From Mercurialis annua (Eukaryota > Streptophyta > Magnoliopsida > Malpighiales > Euphorbiaceae), in NCBI RefSeq assembly GCF_937616625.2, contig NC_065572.1, positions 70,306,653 to 70,370,652 on the forward strand: a stretch of 64,000 bases of DNA, written 5' to 3'. Position 1 is the stretch's first letter. Each line of letters begins with the position of its first letter. The notes beneath the pieces were generated by a model, which worked only from the letters and a program-made list of their open reading frames with translations, was not told the DNA's origin and did not search any database. The translations under genes were made by a program, and so were the position numbers. Positions 37,961-49,015 of the stretch are shown here, piece by piece.

Positions 37961-37986
37961 TACTCTCTCCGTTTCAATAGGGTGGT

Positions 37987-39656
37987 TGATAGGAGTAGAA
38001 ATACTCCTATTTTCTATATCAGTTTTGGTCTTTCTAATATGCTTTTATTGTTATAATTGAGCTATTATAGGTCTTATTGTGTGTTTTAGTATTTCAGGTT
38101 AAATACATGGAAATCAATGAGTTTTTGGTTTAATTTGAGCATTCCGAAGGTTTCCGAAGTAAAGAGATGCCGAAAGCACATTTGCAAACCTGAAAATCTG
38201 ACCCCGCTGCACTAATTGACGAATATGGACTAGCTAGAAGCTTCAAATGAATTTGTGTTCTTCATGAACGTTGAAGTAGACATCCTAATCTTTCCAATGG
38301 TTCAAGAATCAGCTCATTTGGAGGTGTCTACAAAGAGTTATGAAGTTTTGAAGTCAGTCGTTGCGCAGCAGAAATAGTGTCTCTTTCAAGACAAACTTTT
38401 GTGCATGTCTCGATCGAGAAGCATGTTCAGATGAGCTTCTCGATAGAGACCAGTGTTACAAAAGAAGCCGAGAGCATGCTAAAAATAGGGTCTCGATCGA
38501 GAAGCTTTCTTACAAAGGCTTCTCTATCGAGACATGAAGAAAAACCTGGAGAAAAAATCTTTTTGGGTCCGTGTGCTAGTGGGCCCATTTTTCCCTTTTG
38601 GCCAAACCTTTGTACTAGTGGATTTGTCATTTAGCCCCTTTTGGCTTGGCTATATAAAGCCTTTTATGTTTTTAGGGTAAAACATTCTACACTTTTAGCC
38701 TCAATCCTAATATAGTACTTTTTATTTCCTTTTGTAGAGATCTACAATTGTTTTTATTGTTCTTGAGAAGTAATTTCCAGATTTTAGTTTTCTTTATGAT
38801 TTTTCTTCTACTACAAGTCTTATTATTATTTCAAGCTTCATTATCTAGTGAATACTCTTATTTACACACAAGCTCTACTTAAGGTAATTGTCTTTTACTC
38901 ATTATGAATAGTAATAGATGTTTAATGTTTGTTGATAAATTAGTAATTCTTGTTATCTTCACCATGGTTGGCTAAACCCCATGTTTGGGGGTTAATTTGA
39001 ATCTTAGTTGTGTATGATTGGGTTAGGGTTTTGGGGTTGTGTTGATTGTTCTAATTAAGGAGCCTAAAGCTTGCTTAGATTAGCTACCTAAGTATTGTTC
39101 TTAAATTAATTCTCACCTTGAGAGAGGGTTTATTAGTTGGATTTGATTAATTAGAGACTTAATTAGTAACACCATGAGAGTGGGTTAGTAATTAGGTGGC
39201 CTATGAGTTGTGAATTATTTGTTAATTGCCTCTATTTGCGTTTAGTTCTACGAGAGTAGGTTAAGCTCGTTTAGTCGCGGTTTTGTAGCTCTTTGAGGCT
39301 CGAGAGAGCGGGAGTTGCGGTCTAGAACACTCGGTCCTCGTTTAGAACCCTAAACCCGATACCCTTGATTGCATGACCTAGGAGGATTATTAGCTCCCAA
39401 ACCTCTTTATCACTTGAATTTCGTTAATTATTATAGTGTTTACTCGTTTCTTTAAATTAGTAATTTGTTAATTCCTAGATTAGCATAAGTTTTTAGTAGT
39501 TGGTTGATTGGTTAATTAAGAAAAACACTTATTCTCTTGCTAAACGAATTGAAGATCAAAATCCAATTCACTCACTTTGAACCTCTCATCCTTGTGGGTA
39601 CGATAATCCGGACTTATAGTCCACTATTTACAAGTTGGTAAGTAAAATTGCCAACA
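37987..39656 (+). repeat. LTR1 of the tandem element
   Basis: 1670 bp. It differs from LTR2 and LTR3 by three extra bases in a TTA run near 38820-38832, T at 38912 (C in the others) and T at 39247 (G in the others). It carries the candidate TATA box TATATAAA at 38651-38658. Confidence 0.95.
38407..38533. repeat. Paired hairpins upstream of the LTR TATA box
   Basis: GTCTCGATCGAGAAGC (38407-38422) pairs with GCTTCTCGATAGAGAC (38435-38450), and the same left arm at 38490-38505 pairs with GCTTCTCTATCGAGAC (38518-38533). Each 16-bp stem has one mismatch. The pair recurs in LTR2 (from 42942) and LTR3 (from 47474). Confidence 0.85.
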
Positions 39657-39662
39657 AGTTTT

Positions 39663-39680
39663 TGGCGCCGTTGCCGGGGA
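39663..39680 (+). promoter_or_regulatory. Primer-binding site, tRNA-Asp type (internal 1)
   Basis: TGGCGCCGTTGCCGGGGA, six bases after LTR1, is complementary to the 3' end of plant tRNA-Asp including CCA. The same site is used by Athila elements. Confidence 0.85.
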
Positions 39681-39772
39681 TGAGGTTGTGTTTAATTGAT
39701 TGAAAGTATTTTGAAATTCGGTCGAGTTAGCCTTATTTTCTGTTTTTACTTTTCTTTTGTTGGTTTGTTTTC

Positions 39773-40792
39773 GTGAATTACGCTTGGTGTTCTTGTTTGT
39801 GGTTGTGCAGGAAATTTGTGTTGTGTTGGTTTATCTTCAATATTATTTTTTATGGTGAATATATTTGGGCAAGAGTAATGGCTTGGGATCTAAATTTTGA
39901 GATTTGTGGGGATTTTAGTCATACCGGAGCCGAGTGTCCTATACTCTATTCAAATTGGAATGACCATGTCAATTATGTTGGTGATCAATGGCAAGCTAAT
40001 GACCCTTATTCCGACATGTATGATCCGGGGTGGCACAACACTCCGAACTATGGTTGGAGCAACAATTGGGAGAACTTCAATGAAAACTTGAACTTTGATT
40101 CAAGCTATCACCCACATCAAAACCAATGGGACCTCAATTCCAATTTTGGCAATGAAGCACAACAATCACATGGTTTTCAACAAGATGAAATGTTTGATGA
40201 ATCTAGCAAAATCGACAAGATCATGGAGTTGTTAGATAGAATGGAGGTACATTATGAAATTCAATCTACACATCTTCATAACCTAGAGTTACAAGTTGCT
40301 CGGTTAGCTAGTGATTTGAAAGAGACAACCCAAGAAGGTTTACTAGCCGAAATTGAAGCTACTCCAACACAACATGCTATGGCCATAGAGTTGAAAGATG
40401 ATGATGCTTTAGTAGAACATCCTCCCATAAAGGTTCACATAGAGATTGAAAGAGAAAAGTGTGAGGATGTTGAACTTGAAGCTCCAATTTCCAAGCCACT
40501 TACTTGTCCCAAGAGCGTAAATGATGAAAGTGAGGAGAAATTTGGTATTACGGTACTCTACGAGGAATTCAACAAATCCTTTGATTATAAAGATCCATTC
40601 TTGGAGGGGTTTGATTCCGAGTATGACGGAAAGAATATCAAATATATGAAGATGCTTCATACTCCTTATGTTCTTTGTTATAGAGTACAAGCATACTCTA
40701 TATTATTGGAGTTGTATTTGAAGGAGCCAACAAGGAAAAAGAGGGAGAAGATGCTACCAAGACGGCTTCCACATGTTAGGTTGTATTTTTAA
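39773..40792 (+). CDS. Gag-like protein of the non-autonomous element, copy 1
   Basis: The frame is 339 codons. The likely start is the second Met (39878), since the first 35 residues are hydrophobic and unlike gag. From there: FEICGDFSHTGAECP, a zinc-knuckle-like motif with Cys, His, Cys but Phe where the first Cys should be; then DPYSDMYDPGWHNTPNYGW, which resembles the tail of Athila-type gag (DPYSNTYNPGWRNHPNF pattern); then a coiled-coil segment (MELLDRMEVHYEIQSTHLHN, LELQVARLASDLKE) and an acidic C-terminus. No protease or reverse transcriptase follows. The N-terminal capsid-like half of gag is missing. Function is unknown; it may help packaging or be a relic, though the frame is intact. 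Confidence 0.8.
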   Translation: MNYAWCSCLWLCRKFVLCWFIFNIIFYGEYIWARVMAWDLNFEICGDFSHTGAECPILYSNWNDHVNYVGDQWQANDPYSDMYDPGWHNTPNYGWSNNWENFNENLNFDSSYHPHQNQWDLNSNFGNEAQQSHGFQQDEMFDESSKIDKIMELLDRMEVHYEIQSTHLHNLELQVARLASDLKETTQEGLLAEIEATPTQHAMAIELKDDDALVEHPPIKVHIEIEREKCEDVELEAPISKPLTCPKSVNDESEEKFGITVLYEEFNKSFDYKDPFLEGFDSEYDGKNIKYMKMLHTPYVLCYRVQAYSILLELYLKEPTRKKREKMLPRRLPHVRLYF

Positions 40793-42521
40793 CAACCTTA
40801 CGCGAAGAGTTTAGCTTTGGACTCCAACTAAAGCGCACTCGGGAGGCAATCCCGAGAGGTTCGATTTCTTTTCTTGTCATTTATCTTTTGTTATTTATTT
40901 TTAGTATTTCATTTATGTTATTTTGCGTTTAATTGAAAAAGATTTGATTCTCTAACCCAAACTCATGCAATTTTCATATATGTTTTATTTCTTAGCATTG
41001 AGGGCATTGCTTAGAAATAGTGTGAGGAGGGTTGGAAAATTGAATCTCGTTTGTGTTTAGATTGTTTTAGGATGTTTGTGTTATTTTAGGTTGGGATTTT
41101 GGTGCCTTTAGTGCATGAAGCCTTTGCTTAATTTTGTGAGCATGTTATCTAAGTTGAATAAAATGTTTGAACCGTATCAATTGTCGATTTTCCGGTTAAT
41201 GAATGCTTAGAATGATGCTTATCGAGTTAACAATTTTGGGTGATGCTTGTCTAATGAAATGCCAATTGTATGACATGATTCGATAGGATTAGGGTGAACT
41301 CACTAGTGAGCAATTTTAACCCTCGATGCATGCTCGATTTAGCTTGATGCGGATTCATGATATGTATGCCATAAAATTGTGTAATTTTCAAAATTTGGGC
41401 ATGCTTGACATAGTTGATGTAGCTTCTAGTACATGGCAAAAACACACATTTCTTTCATTGATTGAATATTTTGAGCCTACATTTCTTGTTGTGTTTTGCA
41501 TACTTAGTCCTAGAACTTGCTCGGTGTCCGTTCAAGATTGCATTGTTGAATTTTTGACAATTAGATGAGTATGGCAATTAGGATTACACATTTCCTTAAA
41601 CCACTTAAAAAGCCTACCCTTTTACCCCTAGATAACACAAACTTGAGCCAAAGACTTTTCTTGTTTTAACCCACATTTTCACACATTCAACCTTTCAACA
41701 ATTTACCTCTTTGAACACCACATTTGACTTGATTGAATTTAATGTAGAAACACTTGATCTTAACTTGATGGAAAGAAAAAGAAAAGTGAACAAAATGCCT
41801 TAGTACAAAAGAAAGAAAATAAAAACAAAGAAAGAATAAAGAAAGTTTAGAAAAAAAGAGAAAAAGAAAAAAAAAATTGAATACAAAAGAATAAATAGAG
41901 GCATGAAAAAAAAGAGAAGAAAATGTTCACATTGTGCAAAATTCCAAGTTAGATCAATTTGAAATATTTTGTGAGTTAGTCATCAAGTTATTTGTTAAGC
42001 AACATTTTACCTTTCTACCTACCCTAACCCTTAACCCCATTACAACCCAATAAAGTCCATATGATAATTGTCGGAAACCGAACTAAGTAGTGGAGTCCGG
42101 ACTATGAGCAAGCTTATGGTGACTTTGCATGCGTTCTTTTACACCTTGATCTTTTGAGCGAGTGAAATCTAGAGAGGATTGTGCCATTGCTTGAAACTTA
42201 AAGAACTATGCCATGCTTTGGCCATGTTAGCTTGTGATAGTTACATGTCCCGCATATGATAGCAACCTCGTGATGTAACTTGTTTGATAAAGTGCTTGCG
42301 TGATTGTAGTCTTAATGTCATTGGATCATGTCATTGAAATTGCATTCCTCATTTGTTTGCGTCACTCTTAGTTGTTGGTTCTTGAAGCATTTGTTCGAGT
42401 ATTCATTGGTTGGAATGGGTGTTTGATACATGTTCAAATATTAGTTCATTAGTTAGCATGTATTCTTAAGTAAGTTTCATTTCTTGCTTGGGGACAAGCA
42501 AGGGTTTAGTGTGAGGAGGTT
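40793..42521 (+). other. Internal 1, non-coding part with polypurine tract
   Basis: No pol domain is seen. An A/G-rich block (GAAAGAAAAAG repeats) lies at about 41772-41925. The end reads CTTGGGGACAAGCAAGGG and GTGAGGAGG before LTR2, a typical pre-LTR sequence of plant gypsy-type elements with the polypurine tract last. Confidence 0.7.
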
Positions 42522-44188
42522 TGATAGGAGTAGAAATACTCCTATTTTCTATATCAGTTTTGGTCTTTCTAATATGCTTTTATTGTTATAATTGAGCTAT
42601 TATAGGTCTTATTGTGTGTTTTAGTATTTCAGGTTAAATACATGGAAATCAATGAGTTTTTGGTTTAATTTGAGCATTCCGAAGGTTTCCGAAGTAAAGA
42701 GATGCCGAAAGCACATTTGCAAACCTGAAAATCTGACCCCGCTGCACTAATTGACGAATATGGACTAGCTAGAAGCTTCAAATGAATTTGTGTTCTTCAT
42801 GAACGTTGAAGTAGACATCCTAATCTTTCCAATGGTTCAAGAATCAGCTCATTTGGAGGTGTCTACAAAGAGTTATGAAGTTTTGAAGTCAGTCGTTGCG
42901 CAGCAGAAATAGTGTCTCTTTCAAGACAAACTTTTGTGCATGTCTCGATCGAGAAGCATGTTCAGATGAGCTTCTCGATAGAGACCAGTGTTACAAAAGA
43001 AGCCGAGAGCATGCTAAAAATAGGGTCTCGATCGAGAAGCTTTCTTACAAAGGCTTCTCTATCGAGACATGAAGAAAAACCTGGAGAAAAAATCTTTTTG
43101 GGTCCGTGTGCTAGTGGGCCCATTTTTCCCTTTTGGCCAAACCTTTGTACTAGTGGATTTGTCATTTAGCCCCTTTTGGCTTGGCTATATAAAGCCTTTT
43201 ATGTTTTTAGGGTAAAACATTCTACACTTTTAGCCTCAATCCTAATATAGTACTTTTTATTTCCTTTTGTAGAGATCTACAATTGTTTTTATTGTTCTTG
43301 AGAAGTAATTTCCAGATTTTAGTTTTCTTTATGATTTTTCTTCTACTACAAGTCTTATTATTTCAAGCTTCATTATCTAGTGAATACTCTTATTTACACA
43401 CAAGCTCTACTTAAGGTAATTGTCTTTTACTCATTATGAATAGCAATAGATGTTTAATGTTTGTTGATAAATTAGTAATTCTTGTTATCTTCACCATGGT
43501 TGGCTAAACCCCATGTTTGGGGGTTAATTTGAATCTTAGTTGTGTATGATTGGGTTAGGGTTTTGGGGTTGTGTTGATTGTTCTAATTAAGGAGCCTAAA
43601 GCTTGCTTAGATTAGCTACCTAAGTATTGTTCTTAAATTAATTCTCACCTTGAGAGAGGGTTTATTAGTTGGATTTGATTAATTAGAGACTTAATTAGTA
43701 ACACCATGAGAGTGGGTTAGTAATTAGGTGGCCTATGAGTTGTGAATTATTTGTTAATTGCCTCTATTTGCGTTTAGTGCTACGAGAGTAGGTTAAGCTC
43801 GTTTAGTCGCGGTTTTGTAGCTCTTTGAGGCTCGAGAGAGCGGGAGTTGCGGTCTAGAACACTCGGTCCTCGTTTAGAACCCTAAACCCGATACCCTTGA
43901 TTGCATGACCTAGGAGGATTATTAGCTCCCAAACCTCTTTATCACTTGAATTTCGTTAATTATTATAGTGTTTACTCGTTTCTTTAAATTAGTAATTTGT
44001 TAATTCCTAGATTAGCATAAGTTTTTAGTAGTTGGTTGATTGGTTAATTAAGAAAAACACTTATTCTCTTGCTAAACGAATTGAAGATCAAAATCCAATT
44101 CACTCACTTTGAACCTCTCATCCTTGTGGGTACGATAATCCGGACTTATAGTCCACTATTTACAAGTTGGTAAGTAAAATTGCCAACA
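42522..44188 (+). repeat. LTR2 of the tandem element (middle)
   Basis: 1667 bp. It carries C at 43444 and G at 43779, as in LTR3, and the shorter TTA run. TATA box at 43186-43193. Primer site of internal 2 follows at 44195-44212. Confidence 0.95.
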
Positions 44189-44194
44189 AGTTTT

Positions 44195-44212
44195 TGGCGC
44201 CGTTGCCGGGGA
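44195..44212 (+). promoter_or_regulatory. Primer-binding site, tRNA-Asp type (internal 2)
   Basis: The same 18 bases as at 39663, six bases after LTR2. Confidence 0.85.
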
Positions 44213-44304
44213 TGAGGTTGTGTTTAATTGATTGAAAGTATTTTGAAATTCGGTCGAGTTAGCCTTATTTTCTGTTTTTACTTTTCTTTTGTTGGTTTGT
44301 TTTC

Positions 44305-45324
44305 GTGAATTACGCTTGGTGTTCTTGTTTGTGGTTGTGCAGGAAATTTGTGTTGTGTTGGTTTATCTTCAATATTATTTTTTATGGTGAATATATTTGG
44401 GCAAGAGTAATGGCTTGGGATCTAAATTTTGAGATTTGTGGGGATTTTAGTCATACCGGAGCCGAGTGTCCTATACTCTATTCAAATTGGAATGACCATG
44501 TCAATTATGTTGGTGATCAATGGCAAGCTAATGACCCTTATTCCGACATGTATGATCCGGGGTGGCACAACACTCCGAACTATGGTTGGAGCAACAATTG
44601 GGAGAACTTCAATGAAAACTTGAACTTTGATTCAAGCTATCACCCACATCAAAACCAATGGGACCTCAATTCCAATTTTGGCAATGAAGCACAACAATCA
44701 CATGGTTTTCAACAAGATGAAATGTTTGATGAATCTAGCAAAATCGACAAGATCATGGAGTTGTTAGATAGAATGGAGGTACATTATGAAATTCAATCTA
44801 CACATCTTCATAACCTAGAGTTACAAGTTGCTCGGTTAGCTAGTGATTTGAAAGAGACAACCCAAGAAGGTTTACTAGCCGAAATTGAAGCTACTCCAAC
44901 ACAACATGCTATGGCCATAGAGTTGAAAGATGATGATGCTTTAGTAGAACATCCTCCCATAAAGGTTCACATAGAGATTGAAAGAGAAAAGTGTGAGGAT
45001 GTTGAACTTGAAGCTCCAATTTCCAAGCCACTTACTTGTCCCAAGAGCGTAAATGATGAAAGTGAGGAGAAATTTGGTATTACGGTACTCTACGAGGAAT
45101 TCAACAAATCCTTTGATTATAAAGATCCATTCTTGGAGGGGTTTGATTCCGAGTATGACGGAAAGAATATCAAATATATGAAGATGCTTCATACTCCTTA
45201 TGTTCTTTGTTATAGAGTACAAGCATACTCTATATTATTGGAGTTGTATTTGAAGGAGCCAACAAGGAAAAAGAGGGAGAAGATGCTACCAAGACGGCTT
45301 CCACATGTTAGGTTGTATTTTTAA
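44305..45324 (+). CDS. Gag-like protein of the non-autonomous element, copy 2
   Basis: The frame encodes the same 339-residue protein as 39773-40792, residue for residue, 4532 bp further on. Likely true start at 44410. Everything said of copy 1 holds here, including the missing first Cys of the zinc knuckle. The identity shows that the duplication is recent. Confidence 0.8.
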   Translation: MNYAWCSCLWLCRKFVLCWFIFNIIFYGEYIWARVMAWDLNFEICGDFSHTGAECPILYSNWNDHVNYVGDQWQANDPYSDMYDPGWHNTPNYGWSNNWENFNENLNFDSSYHPHQNQWDLNSNFGNEAQQSHGFQQDEMFDESSKIDKIMELLDRMEVHYEIQSTHLHNLELQVARLASDLKETTQEGLLAEIEATPTQHAMAIELKDDDALVEHPPIKVHIEIEREKCEDVELEAPISKPLTCPKSVNDESEEKFGITVLYEEFNKSFDYKDPFLEGFDSEYDGKNIKYMKMLHTPYVLCYRVQAYSILLELYLKEPTRKKREKMLPRRLPHVRLYF

Positions 45325-47053
45325 CAACCTTACGCGAAGAGTTTAGCTTTGGACTCCAACTAAAGCGCACTCGGGAGGCAATCCCGAGAGGTTCGATTTC
45401 TTTTCTTGTCATTTATCTTTTGTTATTTATTTTTAGTATTTCATTTATGTTATTTTGCGTTTAATTGAAAAAGATTTGATTCTCTAACCCAAACTCATGC
45501 AATTTTCATATATGTTTTATTTCTTAGCATTGAGGGCATTGCTTAGAAATAGTGTGAGGAGGGTTGGAAAATTGAATCTCGTTTGTGTTTAGATTGTTTT
45601 AGGATGTTTGTGTTATTTTAGGTTGGGATTTTGGTGCCTTTAGTGCATGAAGCCTTTGCTTAATTTTGTGAGCATGTTATCTAAGTTGAATAAAATGTTT
45701 GAACCGTATCAATTGTCGATTTTCCGGTTAATGAATGCTTAGAATGATGCTTATCGAGTTAACAATTTTGGGTGATGCTTGTCTAATGAAATGCCAATTG
45801 TATGACATGATTCGATAGGATTAGGGTGAACTCACTAGTGAGCAATTTTAACCCTCGATGCATGCTCGATTTAGCTTGATGCGGATTCATGATATGTATG
45901 CCATAAAATTGTGTAATTTTCAAAATTTGGGCATGCTTGACATAGTTGATGTAGCTTCTAGTACATGGCAAAAACACACATTTCTTTCATTGATTGAATA
46001 TTTTGAGCCTACATTTCTTGTTGTGTTTTGCATACTTAGTCCTAGAACTTGCTCGGTGTCCGTTCAAGATTGCATTGTTGAATTTTTGACAATTAGATGA
46101 GTATGGCAATTAGGATTACACATTTCCTTAAACCACTTAAAAAGCCTACCCTTTTACCCCTAGATAACACAAACTTGAGCCAAAGACTTTTCTTGTTTTA
46201 ACCCACATTTTCACACATTCAACCTTTCAACAATTTACCTCTTTGAACACCACATTTGACTTGATTGAATTTAATGTAGAAACACTTGATCTTAACTTGA
46301 TGGAAAGAAAAAGAAAAGTGAACAAAATGCCTTAGTACAAAAGAAAGAAAATAAAAACAAAGAAAGAATAAAGAAAGTTTAGAAAAAAAGAGAAAAAGAA
46401 AAAAAAAATTGAATACAAAAGAATAAATAGAGGCATGAAAAAAAAGAGAAGAAAATGTTCACATTGTGCAAAATTCCAAGTTAGATCAATTTGAAATATT
46501 TTGTGAGTTAGTCATCAAGTTATTTGTTAAGCAACATTTTACCTTTCTACCTACCCTAACCCTTAACCCCATTACAACCCAATAAAGTCCATATGATAAT
46601 TGTCGGAAACCGAACTAAGTAGTGGAGTCCGGACTATGAGCAAGCTTATGGTGACTTTGCATGCGTTCTTTTACACCTTGATCTTTTGAGCGAGTGAAAT
46701 CTAGAGAGGATTGTGCCATTGCTTGAAACTTAAAGAACTATGCCATGCTTTGGCCATGTTAGCTTGTGATAGTTACATGTCCCGCATATGATAGCAACCT
46801 CGTGATGTAACTTGTTTGATAAAGTGCTTGCGTGATTGTAGTCTTAATGTCATTGGATCATGTCATTGAAATTGCATTCCTCATTTGTTTGCGTCACTCT
46901 TAGTTGTTGGTTCTTGAAGCATTTGTTCGAGTATTCATTGGTTGGAATGGGTGTTTGATACATGTTCAAATATTAGTTCATTAGTTAGCATGTATTCTTA
47001 AGTAAGTTTCATTTCTTGCTTGGGGACAAGCAAGGGTTTAGTGTGAGGAGGTT
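45325..47053 (+). other. Internal 2, non-coding part with polypurine tract
   Basis: Same length and, as far as read, the same sequence as 40793-42521. No pol domain. Confidence 0.7.
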
Positions 47054-48720
47054 TGATAGGAGTAGAAATACTCCTATTTTCTATATCAGTTTTGGTCTTT
47101 CTAATATGCTTTTATTGTTATAATTGAGCTATTATAGGTCTTATTGTGTGTTTTAGTATTTCAGGTTAAATACATGGAAATCAATGAGTTTTTGGTTTAA
47201 TTTGAGCATTCCGAAGGTTTCCGAAGTAAAGAGATGCCGAAAGCACATTTGCAAACCTGAAAATCTGACCCCGCTGCACTAATTGACGAATATGGACTAG
47301 CTAGAAGCTTCAAATGAATTTGTGTTCTTCATGAACGTTGAAGTAGACATCCTAATCTTTCCAATGGTTCAAGAATCAGCTCATTTGGAGGTGTCTACAA
47401 AGAGTTATGAAGTTTTGAAGTCAGTCGTTGCGCAGCAGAAATAGTGTCTCTTTCAAGACAAACTTTTGTGCATGTCTCGATCGAGAAGCATGTTCAGATG
47501 AGCTTCTCGATAGAGACCAGTGTTACAAAAGAAGCCGAGAGCATGCTAAAAATAGGGTCTCGATCGAGAAGCTTTCTTACAAAGGCTTCTCTATCGAGAC
47601 ATGAAGAAAAACCTGGAGAAAAAATCTTTTTGGGTCCGTGTGCTAGTGGGCCCATTTTTCCCTTTTGGCCAAACCTTTGTACTAGTGGATTTGTCATTTA
47701 GCCCCTTTTGGCTTGGCTATATAAAGCCTTTTATGTTTTTAGGGTAAAACATTCTACACTTTTAGCCTCAATCCTAATATAGTACTTTTTATTTCCTTTT
47801 GTAGAGATCTACAATTGTTTTTATTGTTCTTGAGAAGTAATTTCCAGATTTTAGTTTTCTTTATGATTTTTCTTCTACTACAAGTCTTATTATTTCAAGC
47901 TTCATTATCTAGTGAATACTCTTATTTACACACAAGCTCTACTTAAGGTAATTGTCTTTTACTCATTATGAATAGCAATAGATGTTTAATGTTTGTTGAT
48001 AAATTAGTAATTCTTGTTATCTTCACCATGGTTGGCTAAACCCCATGTTTGGGGGTTAATTTGAATCTTAGTTGTGTATGATTGGGTTAGGGTTTTGGGG
48101 TTGTGTTGATTGTTCTAATTAAGGAGCCTAAAGCTTGCTTAGATTAGCTACCTAAGTATTGTTCTTAAATTAATTCTCACCTTGAGAGAGGGTTTATTAG
48201 TTGGATTTGATTAATTAGAGACTTAATTAGTAACACCATGAGAGTGGGTTAGTAATTAGGTGGCCTATGAGTTGTGAATTATTTGTTAATTGCCTCTATT
48301 TGCGTTTAGTGCTACGAGAGTAGGTTAAGCTCGTTTAGTCGCGGTTTTGTAGCTCTTTGAGGCTCGAGAGAGCGGGAGTTGCGGTCTAGAACACTCGGTC
48401 CTCGTTTAGAACCCTAAACCCGATACCCTTGATTGCATGACCTAGGAGGATTATTAGCTCCCAAACCTCTTTATCACTTGAATTTCGTTAATTATTATAG
48501 TGTTTACTCGTTTCTTTAAATTAGTAATTTGTTAATTCCTAGATTAGCATAAGTTTTTAGTAGTTGGTTGATTGGTTAATTAAGAAAAACACTTATTCTC
48601 TTGCTAAACGAATTGAAGATCAAAATCCAATTCACTCACTTTGAACCTCTCATCCTTGTGGGTACGATAATCCGGACTTATAGTCCACTATTTACAAGTT
48701 GGTAAGTAAAATTGCCAACA
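47054..48720 (+). repeat. LTR3 of the tandem element
   Basis: 1667 bp with C at 47976 and G at 48311, as in LTR2. TATA box at 47718-47725. It is followed by the target duplication GTGGT. Confidence 0.95.
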
Positions 48721-49015
48721 GTGGTCCACTTTGAGAAATTTTTTTGTCCCATAATTTTTATCCACTTTTAAAAAATAACTAACTTTTACATTTAAATTTT
48801 CTATATCACCCCTATTTAAAATTCACTAATTAATAAAGTGAAAGTAAATTGCATGTAAACTCTATATTAAATAAGGGTATTATAAGAAAAGTAAGTAAAA
48901 TTTTATAAAATCTATACATAATAATTGCTTTTCTTAAACTGTGTGATAAAGGTAAAATGGACAACTCTTAATTATCAAAAAAAAAATGGACAACTCTATT
49001 GGGACGGAGGGAGTA

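Larger units (their letters stand above)
37987..48720 (+). mobile_element. Tandem three-LTR gag-only LTR retrotransposon
   Basis: The structure is LTR1 (1670 bp), internal 1 (2865 bp), LTR2 (1667 bp), internal 2 (2865 bp), LTR3 (1667 bp). A single 5-bp target duplication GTGGT (37982-37986 and 48721-48725) brackets the whole. LTRs begin TGATAGGAG and end TTGCCAACA. Each internal part has a tRNA-Asp primer site, one gag-like frame and a purine-rich tract before the next LTR, but no protease, reverse transcriptase or integrase. It fits the non-autonomous gag-only class (TR-GAG) derived from Athila-like Ty3/gypsy elements, inferred from the primer site and the gag tail motifs. It must have been mobilised by a partner in trans. 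Confidence 0.95.
37963..49013. mobile_element. Stowaway-like MITE split by the tandem LTR element
   Basis: The left piece (37963-37986) starts CTCTCTCCGTTTCAATAG after TA (37961-37962). The right piece (48726-49013, plus the duplicated GTGGT at 48721-48725) ends CTATTGGGACGGAGGGAG before TA (49014-49015). The two ends are inverted copies. Without the 10.7-kb insert and one copy of GTGGT the MITE would be about 310 bp. Confidence 0.85.

Noticed and set aside
38407..38533. Hairpins considered as miRNA precursors
   Set aside because: Stems of only 16 bp and loops of 12 bases are too short for a plant miRNA duplex.
38377..38634. 85-codon frame and its antisense 67-codon frame, repeated at 42912 and 47444
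   Set aside because: They lie inside the three LTRs over the hairpin region; their recurrence only reflects the LTR repeats, and the composition is that of hairpin DNA read in frame.
37987..48720. Possible old copy of an animal or plant virus because of tandem repeats and an encoded protein
   Set aside because: TG..CA LTRs, 5-bp target duplication, tRNA-Asp primer site and gag-tail motifs identify a plant LTR retrotransposon.
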